Assembly: GCA_029990205.1 (NCBI GenBank)
Contig: JAPEKQ010000006.1
Coordinates: forward strand, 67,529 to 131,528
Direction of reading: 5' to 3'
DNA from: a bacterium
GTDB lineage: Bacteria > Joyebacterota > Joyebacteria > Joyebacterales > Joyebacteraceae
DNA length: 64,000 nucleotides
Of this stretch, positions 16,906 to 24,127 are shown one piece after another. Within the stretch, counting starts at the first letter, position 1, and each line of letters starts with the position of its first letter. The notes beneath the pieces are model-generated. The model was not told the origin of the DNA. It searched no databases and was given only the letters and a program-made list of their open reading frames with translations. The position numbers and the translations under genes were made by a program.

Positions 16906-18150
16906 TCAGTCTCGCGCGCGCGGGACCGTGATGCTGGCGGATGGAAGAACGACGGCCCTCGTCTCCGGATCGGCGGCGAGGGCTTCGTCGACTGCGGCCT
17001 GAAGATCGTGGATGGGTCGGAAGAACACGCCTTCGACGACGTCGTCGGGAAGCTCGGTCATCGCCCAGACGTTCCAGCGCGTGACCGCCTCGACGAGACG
17101 GGCGACCTTGTGGAGTCCGAACCGGTACGGTCCCTCGATCGCCTTGAGCGCGTCGGCCGGCGTGGGCGCGGCGGTCAGAGCGCTGACGAAGTTCTCCTCG
17201 CCGGCGCCCTCGGGGCACGCGGCGACGAGCAGCAGGACGCCACCGTCGGCGAGAGCCAGCTTCGCGTGTTCGATCGCCTTGTGCGCCTGGTAGAGATTGA
17301 TGTCCTGAGGCGGCGGCGCCACCGCGATGACGAGTCCGGCCCTTCGACCGGTATCGACGACGAAGACGTGCTCGGCGTGCCGAACGGCGGCGCGGAACGA
17401 GGCGTCAAGCTCCCCGGCGGTGACCGCGTAGATCCGGTCGCTGCGGTCAAGGACCGCCTGGATGGAGTAGAACCGCTCATCGACCACGAGTTCGACCGCG
17501 TCCATCATGTCATCGTGGACCGGATTGCCTTCGAGCGCGGTCGGGAGCGAATCCGGCGACAGCGAGTGGGAGTGGTTCGCCACGATGGTGTCGTACCCGC
17601 AGACGCCCGGGAGGATCGACTTGCGACCTCCGGTCCATCCCGCGAAGTAGTGCGGTTCGACCGATCCGATAATGAGAACCCGCTCCGCCTCGCGCACCAG
17701 TCTGCTGACGTGAACGGGCGTGCCGCGGGGGGTGGTTCCCACGTACGCGAGACCGTCAGCATCACGCGAGTCGTGGACGACGAGGCGATGCCCGAACCTC
17801 TCGGCGAGGCCGCCGAGGATCTCGTGTCTCTCCTCGTCGGTCGGCGCCCGGTGTGTTCCGGTGGCGACGATGATGGTCACGCCGAGTCCCTCGAGCAGCG
17901 GCTCGATCTCGGTGAGGATGGCGGCCGTCGGGGTGCTTCGAGTGCGGTCGTTGACGATGATGACGAGCTTCGACGCTCCCGCGAGGAACTGCGACAGGTC
18001 GGGCGCGTCGAGGGGAGACGCAAGCGCCGCCGCGATGGCGGTCGACGGCGCGGGGAGCGAGACGTCGTTCGGCTTGAACACGCCGGCGAGACGCTCGTCG
18101 GGGATCTCTATCGTGGTGGTGTTCCCGGCGTAGGGGATCTCGACGAGCAT
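16906..18150 (-). CDS. larA: LarA-family nickel-pincer 2-hydroxyacid (lactate) racemase
   Basis: Cytoplasmic enzyme of 414 residues with AAGGAG seven bases before the ATG at 18150. LarA interconverts D- and L-lactate by hydride transfer through a covalently bound Ni-pincer nucleotide. Expected residues are present with the spacing of the Lactobacillus enzyme: His100 ('VATGTHRAPTDEE'), His167 ('EPHYFAGW'), Lys177 in 'GGRKSILPGV' (the cofactor-binding Lys) and His193 ('ANHSHSLS'). An early 'NDRTRSTP' matches the substrate/phosphate loop. The cofactor-building genes larB, larC and larE are not in the window. LarA homologues also act on other 2-hydroxyacids, so lactate is only the default. It is divergent from hutH. 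Confidence 0.85.
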   Translation of the reverse strand: MLVEIPYAGNTTTIEIPDERLAGVFKPNDVSLPAPSTAIAAALASPLDAPDLSQFLAGASKLVIIVNDRTRSTPTAAILTEIEPLLEGLGVTIIVATGTHRAPTDEERHEILGGLAERFGHRLVVHDSRDADGLAYVGTTPRGTPVHVSRLVREAERVLIIGSVEPHYFAGWTGGRKSILPGVCGYDTIVANHSHSLSPDSLPTALEGNPVHDDMMDAVELVVDERFYSIQAVLDRSDRIYAVTAGELDASFRAAVRHAEHVFVVDTGRRAGLVIAVAPPPQDINLYQAHKAIEHAKLALADGGVLLLVAACPEGAGEENFVSALTAAPTPADALKAIEGPYRFGLHKVARLVEAVTRWNVWAMTELPDDVVEGVFFRPIHDLQAAVDEALAADPETRAVVLPSASITVPRARD

Positions 18151-18209
18151 AGCGTCGCTCCTTCTGAGGATCTTGCGAGAACGGTCCGCGCCTCGCGCGG
18201 CACTGTGAC

Positions 18210-18238
18210 AGCATAGCACCGGCGCATGACGCGCCGAA
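18210..18238 (-). promoter_or_regulatory. Possible promoter for larA
   Basis: Minus strand: weak TTCGGC (-35, plus coordinates 18233-18238), a 17-base spacer, then TATGCT (18210-18215) with TG upstream (extended -10). It lies in the larA-hutH divergent gap. Confidence 0.35.
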
Positions 18239-18264
18239 GAGGAATAGCCCAAACGGAGGATATC

Positions 18265-19836
18265 ATGAAGGTCGTACTGGACGGAGCGAGCCTGACCATC
18301 GAGCAGGTCCACGCGGTCGCGCGTGAGGGTGCGACGGTCGCGCTGGCGCCCGCGGCGCGGAAGGCCGTCGTGCGGTGTCGCAAGGTCGCCAGGGAACTCA
18401 GAGAGAGCGGACAGCTCATCTACGGTGTGACGACGGGTATCGGGGAACTGGCGCGTGTGGCGGTCTCGCCCGAGCACGGTGAGGAGCTCCAGCGACGCAT
18501 CGTCCGAAGCCACGCGGCCGGCGTCGGTGAGCACTTCAAGGTCGACGAGGTCCGCGCGGCGATGCTCCTTCGCGCCAACGTCCTCGCCCGCGGCTACTCG
18601 GCCGTCAGACTCGAACTGCTCGAGACCATCATCGACATGCTCAACAACGGTGTGTCGCCCGCGGTACCCGAGAAGGGCTCGGTCGGCACCAGCGGCGATC
18701 TCTGTTCGCTCGCACACATCGCGCTCGTCGTGATGGGTGAGGGGGAGGCGTACTACGAGGGCCGTCTGATGAAGGGCAAGACCGCGATGCGCCGCGCAGG
18801 CGTGACGCCGGTGACGCTCAAGTTCAAGGAAGGACTCGCGCTCATCAACGGGTCGCAGTTCTTCACGGCCTGCGGCGCGCTCCGTGTCTACGACGGTGAG
18901 CGGCTGATGAAGTCGGCCATCATCGCGAGCGCGATGTCGGCCGATGCGCTGCGGACGCCGCTCACGCCGTTCGACCCGCGCATCCACGAGCTCCGCCCGT
19001 TCAACGGTCAGAACGCCGTGGCCGACAACATGCGCAAGCTTCTCAAGAGCAGCGGGTTCATCAAGCGCGGCTCGGGGAAGGTCCAGGACGCCTACAGCAT
19101 CCGCTGCATCCCGCAGGTCTACAGCCCGTCGATCGACACGCTGAACTACACGCGGAGCCAGATCGAGATCGAGATGAACTCGGTGACGGACAACCCGCTC
19201 TTCTTCCCGGATGAGGGCGAGCAGCTCTCGTGCGGCAACTTCCACGGACAGCCGATCGCGATGCCCCTGGACTTCCTCGGGATCGCGATGAGCGAGATCG
19301 GCGGTCTCTCCGAACGGCACATCAACCGGTTGGTGAACCCGCATCTCAACGGTGGGCTGCCGGCGTTCCTCGTCAAGAGCGAGGGTCTGAACTCCGGCTA
19401 CATGCTCGCACACTACACGGCGACCGCGCTCTGCTCGGAGAACAAGGTGTTCTCGCATCCGGCCGTCGTCGACAACTTCTCCATGGCGGCCGATCAGGAG
19501 GACACGGTCTCGATGGGTCCGATCGCGGCGCGGAAGCTCAAGGACATCATGGGCAACGTGCTCAACGTCATCGCCATCGAGATGATGTGCGCCGCGCAGG
19601 CGTTCGATCTGCTGGAGGGCAAGCCCGGGAAGGGGACGGCCGTCGCGCACAAGCAGGTGCGCTCGGTCGTGCCGACCTACATCAAGGACCGCGAGGTCGC
19701 GCCCGACATCAAGAAGATCGCCGACCTCATCGCGAGCTGGGAGCTTCTGGACTCGGTCGAGAAGGCGGTCGGCCCCGTGCAGCTGAGGTCACGGTCGAAG
19801 AAGGTCGCGGCGGTGCGGAAGCACTGGTGCGCGTAG
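18265..19836 (+). CDS. hutH: Histidine ammonia-lyase family enzyme with a Thr-Ser-Gly MIO site
   Basis: Cytoplasmic lyase of 523 residues; GGAGG is five bases before ATG 18265. Family members form a methylidene-imidazolone (MIO) cofactor from an internal tripeptide and remove ammonia from an aromatic amino acid. The tripeptide here is Thr142-Ser143-Gly144 ('GSVGTSGDLCSLAH') where HutH normally has Ala-Ser-Gly. Other features favour histidine: 'RSHAAGVGEHF' has the Ser-His selectivity pair, 'MAADQEDTVSMG' keeps the Gln-Glu-Asp of histidase rather than the NQD of phenylalanine lyases, and the catalytic Tyr is in 'IYGVTTGIGEL'. HutU, HutI and HutF genes are absent nearby. Aminomutase activity is a possible alternative, because a Thr-Ser-Gly site occurs in a Pantoea phenylalanine aminomutase. 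Confidence 0.85.
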   Translation: MKVVLDGASLTIEQVHAVAREGATVALAPAARKAVVRCRKVARELRESGQLIYGVTTGIGELARVAVSPEHGEELQRRIVRSHAAGVGEHFKVDEVRAAMLLRANVLARGYSAVRLELLETIIDMLNNGVSPAVPEKGSVGTSGDLCSLAHIALVVMGEGEAYYEGRLMKGKTAMRRAGVTPVTLKFKEGLALINGSQFFTACGALRVYDGERLMKSAIIASAMSADALRTPLTPFDPRIHELRPFNGQNAVADNMRKLLKSSGFIKRGSGKVQDAYSIRCIPQVYSPSIDTLNYTRSQIEIEMNSVTDNPLFFPDEGEQLSCGNFHGQPIAMPLDFLGIAMSEIGGLSERHINRLVNPHLNGGLPAFLVKSEGLNSGYMLAHYTATALCSENKVFSHPAVVDNFSMAADQEDTVSMGPIAARKLKDIMGNVLNVIAIEMMCAAQAFDLLEGKPGKGTAVAHKQVRSVVPTYIKDREVAPDIKKIADLIASWELLDSVEKAVGPVQLRSRSKKVAAVRKHWCA

Positions 19837-19845
19837 GCGGAGTGA

Positions 19846-21111
19846 CTACCGGTAGAGGCTCTTGATACGTCCCCAGCTGGCCTGAGTCGTACCCTCAGGC
19901 TCTTCGACGGATGTCAGCTGGCCGCTGCAGGATGGATCGGTGCACCAGTTGGAGAAGTCGATGCACCAGAGAAGCCCGGGATCGTCGCTGCAATCGTAGA
20001 CTCTTGCTGCGATCTCAACAGGGTCGTCAGTGCCCCACCAGTTGCCGGTGAAGTCGAGCGTGTCGGGCAACGGTGTGTCATCGACCAGAACCTCGAACTG
20101 CGCTTCATTGCAGAGGTAGTTCCCTGTGAGAGCTGGTACTGGTCCCGCCTGACGGATGCGGATCGCGGATTCGCCGTCACCTCCCGTGTTTCCGAAGAGC
20201 ACGTTGTTGGAGAGGGTGAGCGTTCCAGTGCGGTCTCGGATGTCCAGAGCACCCCCGCCGCGCATGTTGACCTCGTTGTCCATGATGGTGTTCTCGCTGA
20301 CCGTGCCTGCCGTACTCCAGAGGGCTAGTCCTCCTCCGGCATACCCGGCGAAGTTTGACTCGATCGTGTTCTCGCGAACCAGCAGCTCATCTGTCCACCA
20401 GCTGCAGATGCCGCCACCGAAGAGCGCCGAGTTGTTGCCTATCACGTTGTCGTTGATCTCGGCGCGGTCACATGAGACGTAGATTCCACCGCCCGTCTGA
20501 TCGGCCGTGAACGAAGCCGCTTCGTTTCCGATAATCGTGTTGCCAGTGATGATAGCCTCGCCACCCCAGACTCCGATGCCGCCCCCATCGCCGCCCCGAT
20601 TCCCCTCGATCAGGCAGCCGGACACCATGATAGACGAGTCGTCGCTGCCAATGGCGCCGCCCTGCATCTGGAGTGCAAGGCAGTCCGTGATTGTGCAGGA
20701 GGCAACCCTGATGTCGGCGTGGTCAGCTCTGATGCCGCCGCCCCAGTAGTAGCTGTTCCCGCCCGTTATCGTGAATCCCTCGATTCGCGTATCTGTCCCC
20801 ACGTTCTCACAGTGGATGACGGAGTTGAGGGAGACCCCCTCGTTGTCGATCGTCGTGGACCCCGGGCCGGCTGCGCTGAGGAGCGTCACACCGTCCGCGT
20901 CGGGCCCCATGTACAGGCGCTCGTAGTACGTGCCCGGAGCTACGAGCACTGTGTCGCCGTACGTTGCCGCGTCGATGCCTTCCTGGATCGTCACGTGGTC
21001 GCCGCCACCGGCGTGGTCCACGTGAACTGTGGTCGCCGCCGCAGTCGGTACCACTCCGGTGGCAAGCATGACGGCGGCGACGATAGTCCCGCCTCGGTGT
21101 CGTGGTTGCAT
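19846..21111 (-). CDS. Right-handed parallel beta-helix protein with WGRIK-type C-terminal tail (copy 2)
   Basis: Secreted protein of 421 residues; GGAGG is seven bases before ATG 21111. It has the same layout as the copy at 11953-13245: signal peptide, 'HVTIQEGIDAATYGDTVLVA', a run of 'GGGI' helix rungs, 'LDFTGNWWGTDDP', 'DCSDDPGLLWCIDF', 'WCTDPSCSGQLTSVEEPE' and the end 'SWGRIKSLYR'. The two copies match best in the N-terminal rung and the Cys-rich C-terminus, while the middle rungs diverge. It converges with hutH (9 bases apart) and diverges from the second DNRLRE gene. No catalytic residues can be assigned. Confidence 0.8.
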   Translation of the reverse strand: MQPRHRGGTIVAAVMLATGVVPTAAATTVHVDHAGGGDHVTIQEGIDAATYGDTVLVAPGTYYERLYMGPDADGVTLLSAAGPGSTTIDNEGVSLNSVIHCENVGTDTRIEGFTITGGNSYYWGGGIRADHADIRVASCTITDCLALQMQGGAIGSDDSSIMVSGCLIEGNRGGDGGGIGVWGGEAIITGNTIIGNEAASFTADQTGGGIYVSCDRAEINDNVIGNNSALFGGGICSWWTDELLVRENTIESNFAGYAGGGLALWSTAGTVSENTIMDNEVNMRGGGALDIRDRTGTLTLSNNVLFGNTGGDGESAIRIRQAGPVPALTGNYLCNEAQFEVLVDDTPLPDTLDFTGNWWGTDDPVEIAARVYDCSDDPGLLWCIDFSNWCTDPSCSGQLTSVEEPEGTTQASWGRIKSLYR

Positions 21112-21125
21112 CGGTCAACCTCCGC

Positions 21126-21154
21126 TTGACAATCCTGACTTGCAATCATAGTGT
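21126..21154 (+). promoter_or_regulatory. Sigma70-like promoter for DNRLRE copy 2
   Basis: TTGACA (21126-21131), a 17-base spacer, TAGTGT (21149-21154). Its -10 box overlaps the -10 of the opposite-strand promoter of the beta-helix gene. Confidence 0.5.
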
Positions 21155-21178
21155 ACCATAGCGCTGAGCTTGTGGCAA
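21150..21178 (-). promoter_or_regulatory. Sigma70-like promoter for beta-helix copy 2
   Basis: Minus strand: TTGCCA (21173-21178), a 17-base spacer, TACACT (21150-21155). It faces the plus-strand promoter and overlaps its -10, so the two genes may be transcribed alternately. Confidence 0.5.
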
Positions 21179-21231
21179 GATGTCTGGGCCATTGCCTGTT
21201 CGATTGGGCGAAATCGGAAGGGAAGTACAAG

Positions 21232-21738
21232 ATGCGATGCTTGTCCCGCTTGTGGCGACCGGTCTTCGCCATGTCACTCGCCGTGCTGACACCTCCTGCA
21301 GAGTCAGATGAGACGCGTCGCTGTCTGCTGTCGTTCGAGCTGCCGCAGGTGCTCGATGACGTGACGATCGACTACGCGAGGCTCACGGCGTCGGCACGGA
21401 TTACATCTGCGGAGGAGGACCAGCTGCCACCGCTTGTCATCGAAGCCTGTGCAGTGACCTCGTCGTGGAGTGCTGCGAGTGTCGCATGGTCCACCGGATG
21501 GGACACGGCTGGCGGTGACTTCGAGACCCACGCCTGTGCGACGTTCGCGGCCGCTCCGGACTCAACGGTGTCCGTCTCATTGGATCTCACGCACATCGTG
21601 CAGGACTGGGTGGATGGGGAGGCGAGCAATCATGGCGTCATCGTGATGCTGCCGACAGGCACGGGGCACGAGATCTCGACCGTGGATCAGCAGACGCGCC
21701 CACCGACGCTTGAGGTCTACTACTCCGGGAGGGAGTAG
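21232..21738 (+). CDS. DNRLRE-domain protein with altered N-terminus (copy 2)
   Basis: Protein of 168 residues, nearly identical from 'SDETRRCLLSFELPQVLDD' to the last residue ('LEVYYSGRE') to the DNRLRE protein at 16274. ATG 21232 is preferred because GGAAGGGAAG lies about six bases upstream; the frame is open back to 21151. The N-terminus is shorter: 'RPVFAMSLAVLTPPAES' replaces the signal peptide and the following ~20 residues of copy 1, so export is doubtful. This may be a partly decayed duplicate or one with a different secretion route. It follows the divergent beta-helix gene, mirroring the first locus without the S8 protease. Confidence 0.65.
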   Translation: MRCLSRLWRPVFAMSLAVLTPPAESDETRRCLLSFELPQVLDDVTIDYARLTASARITSAEEDQLPPLVIEACAVTSSWSAASVAWSTGWDTAGGDFETHACATFAAAPDSTVSVSLDLTHIVQDWVDGEASNHGVIVMLPTGTGHEISTVDQQTRPPTLEVYYSGRE

Positions 21739-21836
21739 ACAGGACCAGGCGAGGCCGCGGCGCGGAAGCATTGTGTACGCAGTGCGAGCGGTGGTTGGGG
21801 CGCGGGCCCCGGTCGGCGAAAGACCATCAAACGAAG

Positions 21837-21866
21837 GACGGCGCGCGGGAACTCCCGCGCGCCGTC
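21837..21866. terminator. Strong hairpin, probable bidirectional terminator
   Basis: Perfect 13-bp stem GACGGCGCGCGGG/CCCGCGCGCCGTC with loop AACT, between the converging DNRLRE copy 2 and the 74-residue membrane protein gene. T-runs are weak on both sides. The rest of the gap 21739-21932 shows nothing recognisable. Confidence 0.65.
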
Positions 21867-21932
21867 TGCCATGGGACCCTGGTCCTTCGTGTCCGAGATG
21901 CACACGCCCGAGGTGACCGGTGCGGGTTGGCG

Positions 21933-22157
21933 TTACTTCTCGTCCGCCTCGAGCTGCTTCCTCATCATGGGCACGAGGGTCGACATCCCGCCGCCGATGA
22001 TGATGGTCGACATTCCCGCCATGCCGCCGAGGATGTTCTGGATCTCCGCGTACATGCCGGTCCCGCTCAGCGCGCGCGAGCACATGATGAGTGTGAAGCC
22101 CCACATGCACGCGTTGACGATGATCAGGATTCCGATGATGACTGCGGGCTGCTTCAT
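21933..22157 (-). CDS. Small membrane protein of unknown function (74 aa)
   Basis: ATG 22157 has AAGGAAGG six bases upstream, a good site. Residues 5-27 ('AVIIGILIIVNACMWGFTLI') form a clear membrane helix. Residues ~40-60 are Gly/Met-rich and weakly hydrophobic ('ILGGMAGMSTIIIGGGMS') and could be a second helix. The C-terminus is charged (MMRKQLEADEK). It lies 75 bases downstream of the TrmB-like regulator on the same strand, so it could be its target or partner. I do not recognise the family. Confidence 0.65.
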   Translation of the reverse strand: MKQPAVIIGILIIVNACMWGFTLIMCSRALSGTGMYAEIQNILGGMAGMSTIIIGGGMSTLVPMMRKQLEADEK

Positions 22158-22232
22158 GGTATGCCTTCCTTTCGCCGCCGGTCGATGACCGATGCCCGAA
22201 CCCGAACCACACTGTCACTGCCGAACACACTG

Positions 22233-23096
22233 CTACTTCCGGCCGGAGGCGCCCCCGTCGGGGCCGTAGCGCCGGATGAGCTCCTCGAGTCCTGGCGGAC
22301 CGAACCGCCTCAGGGTGAGGCCGTCCACGAACTCGACGACGTCGTCCGCCGGTCCCCGGTATCTGCACTGCGGACCAATCGCGAGAAGCTCGGCCACAAG
22401 GTGGTTGTGCTGCATGCACGACAGGAAGTTGCTGCTGCTCCATACGGCTTCGTGCACGGTCTCCATGTCCATCGAGAGCAACCCCAGCACGTGCTCGAGG
22501 CTGTCGACGACGACGTTGATCTGCTGCCCAGGCCAGTCGATCGACTCGAGATTGCGCTCGGTCATGTTGAGCGTGTGGACGCCCTCGATCTCCTCGTCGG
22601 CATAGACGTGACACGCGACGAGTACGCCCGATGCCGCCGCCTTGCGCAGCACCGGCGTGAGCCGTTCGCACGGCCCCGGTGAGAGGTCACAGAGGACGAT
22701 CGCCTCCGCGTCGCGCACCATGGTGCTCGCGCGCTCGATGACCTGTTCGACGCTCTTGAGGTGGAAGATGCCGGCGTACACGGAAGGGGAGGGGAGCGCC
22801 TCCAGCTCGCGCTTGGCCTCGAGCCGGTGCTGCTGGAACTGCGTCTCGAGGCTGTCGAGAAGTTCATCGGGGGGGATGGCATAGCACAGACTGCTCTTCC
22901 CCGATTCGATGATGACCGCACCCTTGGCCTCGAGTGAACTCAGGGCCTTGTACGTGTTGGCCGGCTGCTTGCCGATGGCGTGGCTGACCCGGTACCCGGT
23001 CGCGGGGGAGTTCTCGACGAGGTAGGCGTAGACCAGGGCCTCGGTCTCGGTGAACCCGAGGGCCTGGAGAGGGGCGGGATCGTAGCGGCGGTTCAT
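22233..23096 (-). CDS. TrmB-like winged-helix transcriptional regulator
   Basis: Regulator of 287 residues. ATG 23096 is used, though AGGAG is about 12 bases upstream, so the start is somewhat uncertain. The N-terminal winged helix is TrmB-type: 'LGFTETEALVYAYLVENSPATGYRVSHAIGK' in plan, then 'ANTYKALSSLEAKGAVI'. The C-terminal half ('IVLCDLSPGPCERLTPVLRKAA', 'HNHLVAELLAIG') resembles the phospholipase-D-like sensor domain of TrmB_C proteins, which bind sugars or other small ligands. A palindrome sits on its own promoter at 23168-23191, suggesting autoregulation. Ligand unknown; the membrane protein downstream may be co-transcribed. Confidence 0.8.
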   Translation of the reverse strand: MNRRYDPAPLQALGFTETEALVYAYLVENSPATGYRVSHAIGKQPANTYKALSSLEAKGAVIIESGKSSLCYAIPPDELLDSLETQFQQHRLEAKRELEALPSPSVYAGIFHLKSVEQVIERASTMVRDAEAIVLCDLSPGPCERLTPVLRKAAASGVLVACHVYADEEIEGVHTLNMTERNLESIDWPGQQINVVVDSLEHVLGLLSMDMETVHEAVWSSSNFLSCMQHNHLVAELLAIGPQCRYRGPADDVVEFVDGLTLRRFGPPGLEELIRRYGPDGGASGRK

Positions 23097-23167
23097 GCTG
23101 AGCCTGACTCCTGCTGTCCGACGAGGAGCTGACTGCCGATTCAGCCAACTTCCCGCGTCGTGTTGAC

Positions 23168-23191
23168 TAGTAGTAGCATACACTACTATTA
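23168..23191. promoter_or_regulatory. Palindromic operator candidate of the TrmB-like regulator
   Basis: TAGTAGTAG (23168-23176) and CTACTATTA (23183-23191) form an inverted repeat (8 of 9 pairs) around CATACA. It covers the -10 box and part of the spacer of the regulator's promoter, the position expected for a repressor. Confidence 0.6.
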
Positions 23192-23203
23192 GATAGGAGT
23201 CAA
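23175..23203 (-). promoter_or_regulatory. Sigma70-like promoter of the TrmB-like regulator gene
   Basis: Minus strand: TTGACT (23198-23203), exactly 17 bases, TATGCT (23175-23180). It lies 78 bases before the start codon. A weaker opposite-strand pair (TTGACT 23163-23168, TATTAG) has no gene to serve. Confidence 0.65.
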
Positions 23204-23217
23204 GCGGAAAGGCTGAG

Positions 23218-23874
23218 TCAGGCGACTCGGAATTTCATCGAGAGTTCGTCACCCAACCACGCGCGGATCTCATCCCCACGTTCGACCGGGCCGACGCCGG
23301 AGGGCGTTCCGGTCAGGACGATGTCGCCGCGCTCGAGCGTGAAGTGCTCGGAGAGCATGGCGACGATCTCAGCGGGTCCCCAGAGCAGGTCGTTGGTGTT
23401 GCTCTTCTGGCGGAGCTCGCCGTTCACCTCGAGTCCGAGTTCGAGGTCCGAGAGCGCCGTGGCGTCGGTGACGGGGAGCGCATCCGAGAGGGGGCAAGCG
23501 CCGTCGAAGCCCTTGGCCGTATCCCATGGCCAGCCGGTCTTCATCGCGGCGAGCTGAACGTCGCGGAGCGTCATGTCGAGTGCCAGACAGTACGCGTGGA
23601 CCATCCCGCTCGCTTCGCCCACCGGCACGCCCTTGCATGTCTCGCCGATGACGAGCCCCAGTTCCACCTCGTGATGCATGAGCTCGCCGGTTGTCGGGAA
23701 GACGATCGGCTCGCCCTCGTGGATGATGGATGTCGCGGGCTTGAGGAAGATCATCGGGGCTTCGGGCATGTCGTGACCCATCTCGATGATGTGCGCCTTG
23801 TAGTTCGCGCCGACCGCGACGATCTTGCCGACGGCGAGGTTCTCGCCCGTCTCTGCCAGTCTGACGTACGCCAT
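23218..23874 (-). CDS. Fumarylacetoacetate hydrolase (FAH) family protein
   Basis: Enzyme of 218 residues, the usual size for short FAH-domain proteins; AGGGGGAG lies three bases before the ATG. Metal-site residues are visible in 'HHEVELGLVIG' (the E-x-E pair) and the following Asp in 'ALDMTLRDVQ'. 'VGANYKAH' and 'GDIVLTGTPSGVGPV' are family landmarks. Members act as hydrolases, isomerases, oxaloacetate decarboxylases or acylpyruvases on beta-diketo or 2-oxo acids; the short form with 'KTGWPWDTAKGFD' resembles acylpyruvase/oxaloacetate decarboxylase (FAHD1 type). The substrate is not decidable. It lies just upstream of the regulator on the same strand, with the regulator's own promoter between them. 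Confidence 0.85.
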   Translation of the reverse strand: MAYVRLAETGENLAVGKIVAVGANYKAHIIEMGHDMPEAPMIFLKPATSIIHEGEPIVFPTTGELMHHEVELGLVIGETCKGVPVGEASGMVHAYCLALDMTLRDVQLAAMKTGWPWDTAKGFDGACPLSDALPVTDATALSDLELGLEVNGELRQKSNTNDLLWGPAEIVAMLSEHFTLERGDIVLTGTPSGVGPVERGDEIRAWLGDELSMKFRVA

Positions 23875-23988
23875 GGGCTCCCCCTGTGAAATGGTCCGGA
23901 GGCCTGATGCTAGGGCCCTGTGGCGAAGGAGTCAAGCCGTCCCGGGCCGGAGTTGGGCGGCTTCCCGAGAGAACCACAGGGAGCCTTC

Positions 23989-24018
23989 TTGATTCCCGGT
24001 TCATCGGCGGAGTATCCT
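23989..24018 (+). promoter_or_regulatory. Possible promoter for the M16 peptidase pair
   Basis: TTGATT (23989-23994), an 18-base spacer, TATCCT (24013-24018), about 110 bases before the start codon. Moderate match. Confidence 0.4.
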
Positions 24019-24127
24019 TGTAGACTGCTGCGCACGACCAAGGCACATCACACAGGGAAGCGGCTTCCAGCCGAACGGTCCCGACCGGCCGGCTGCCGTC
24101 CGCCACTCCACACGAAAGGAGTCGCCC

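Noticed and set aside
18151-19650. Upstream extension of the larA frame, giving a 914-residue protein
   Set aside because: The extra part lies opposite hutH and has no protein-like pattern; ATG 18150 has a good ribosome-binding site and starts the family alignment exactly.
18265-19836. A histidine-utilisation operon
   Set aside because: Only the ammonia-lyase is present; neighbours are larA and beta-helix genes, so no hut operon can be claimed.
21151-21231. N-terminal extension of DNRLRE copy 2 from ATG 21151
   Set aside because: This ATG lies on the -10 boxes of the proposed promoters and upstream of the expected transcript start; it has no ribosome-binding site and resembles nothing in copy 1.
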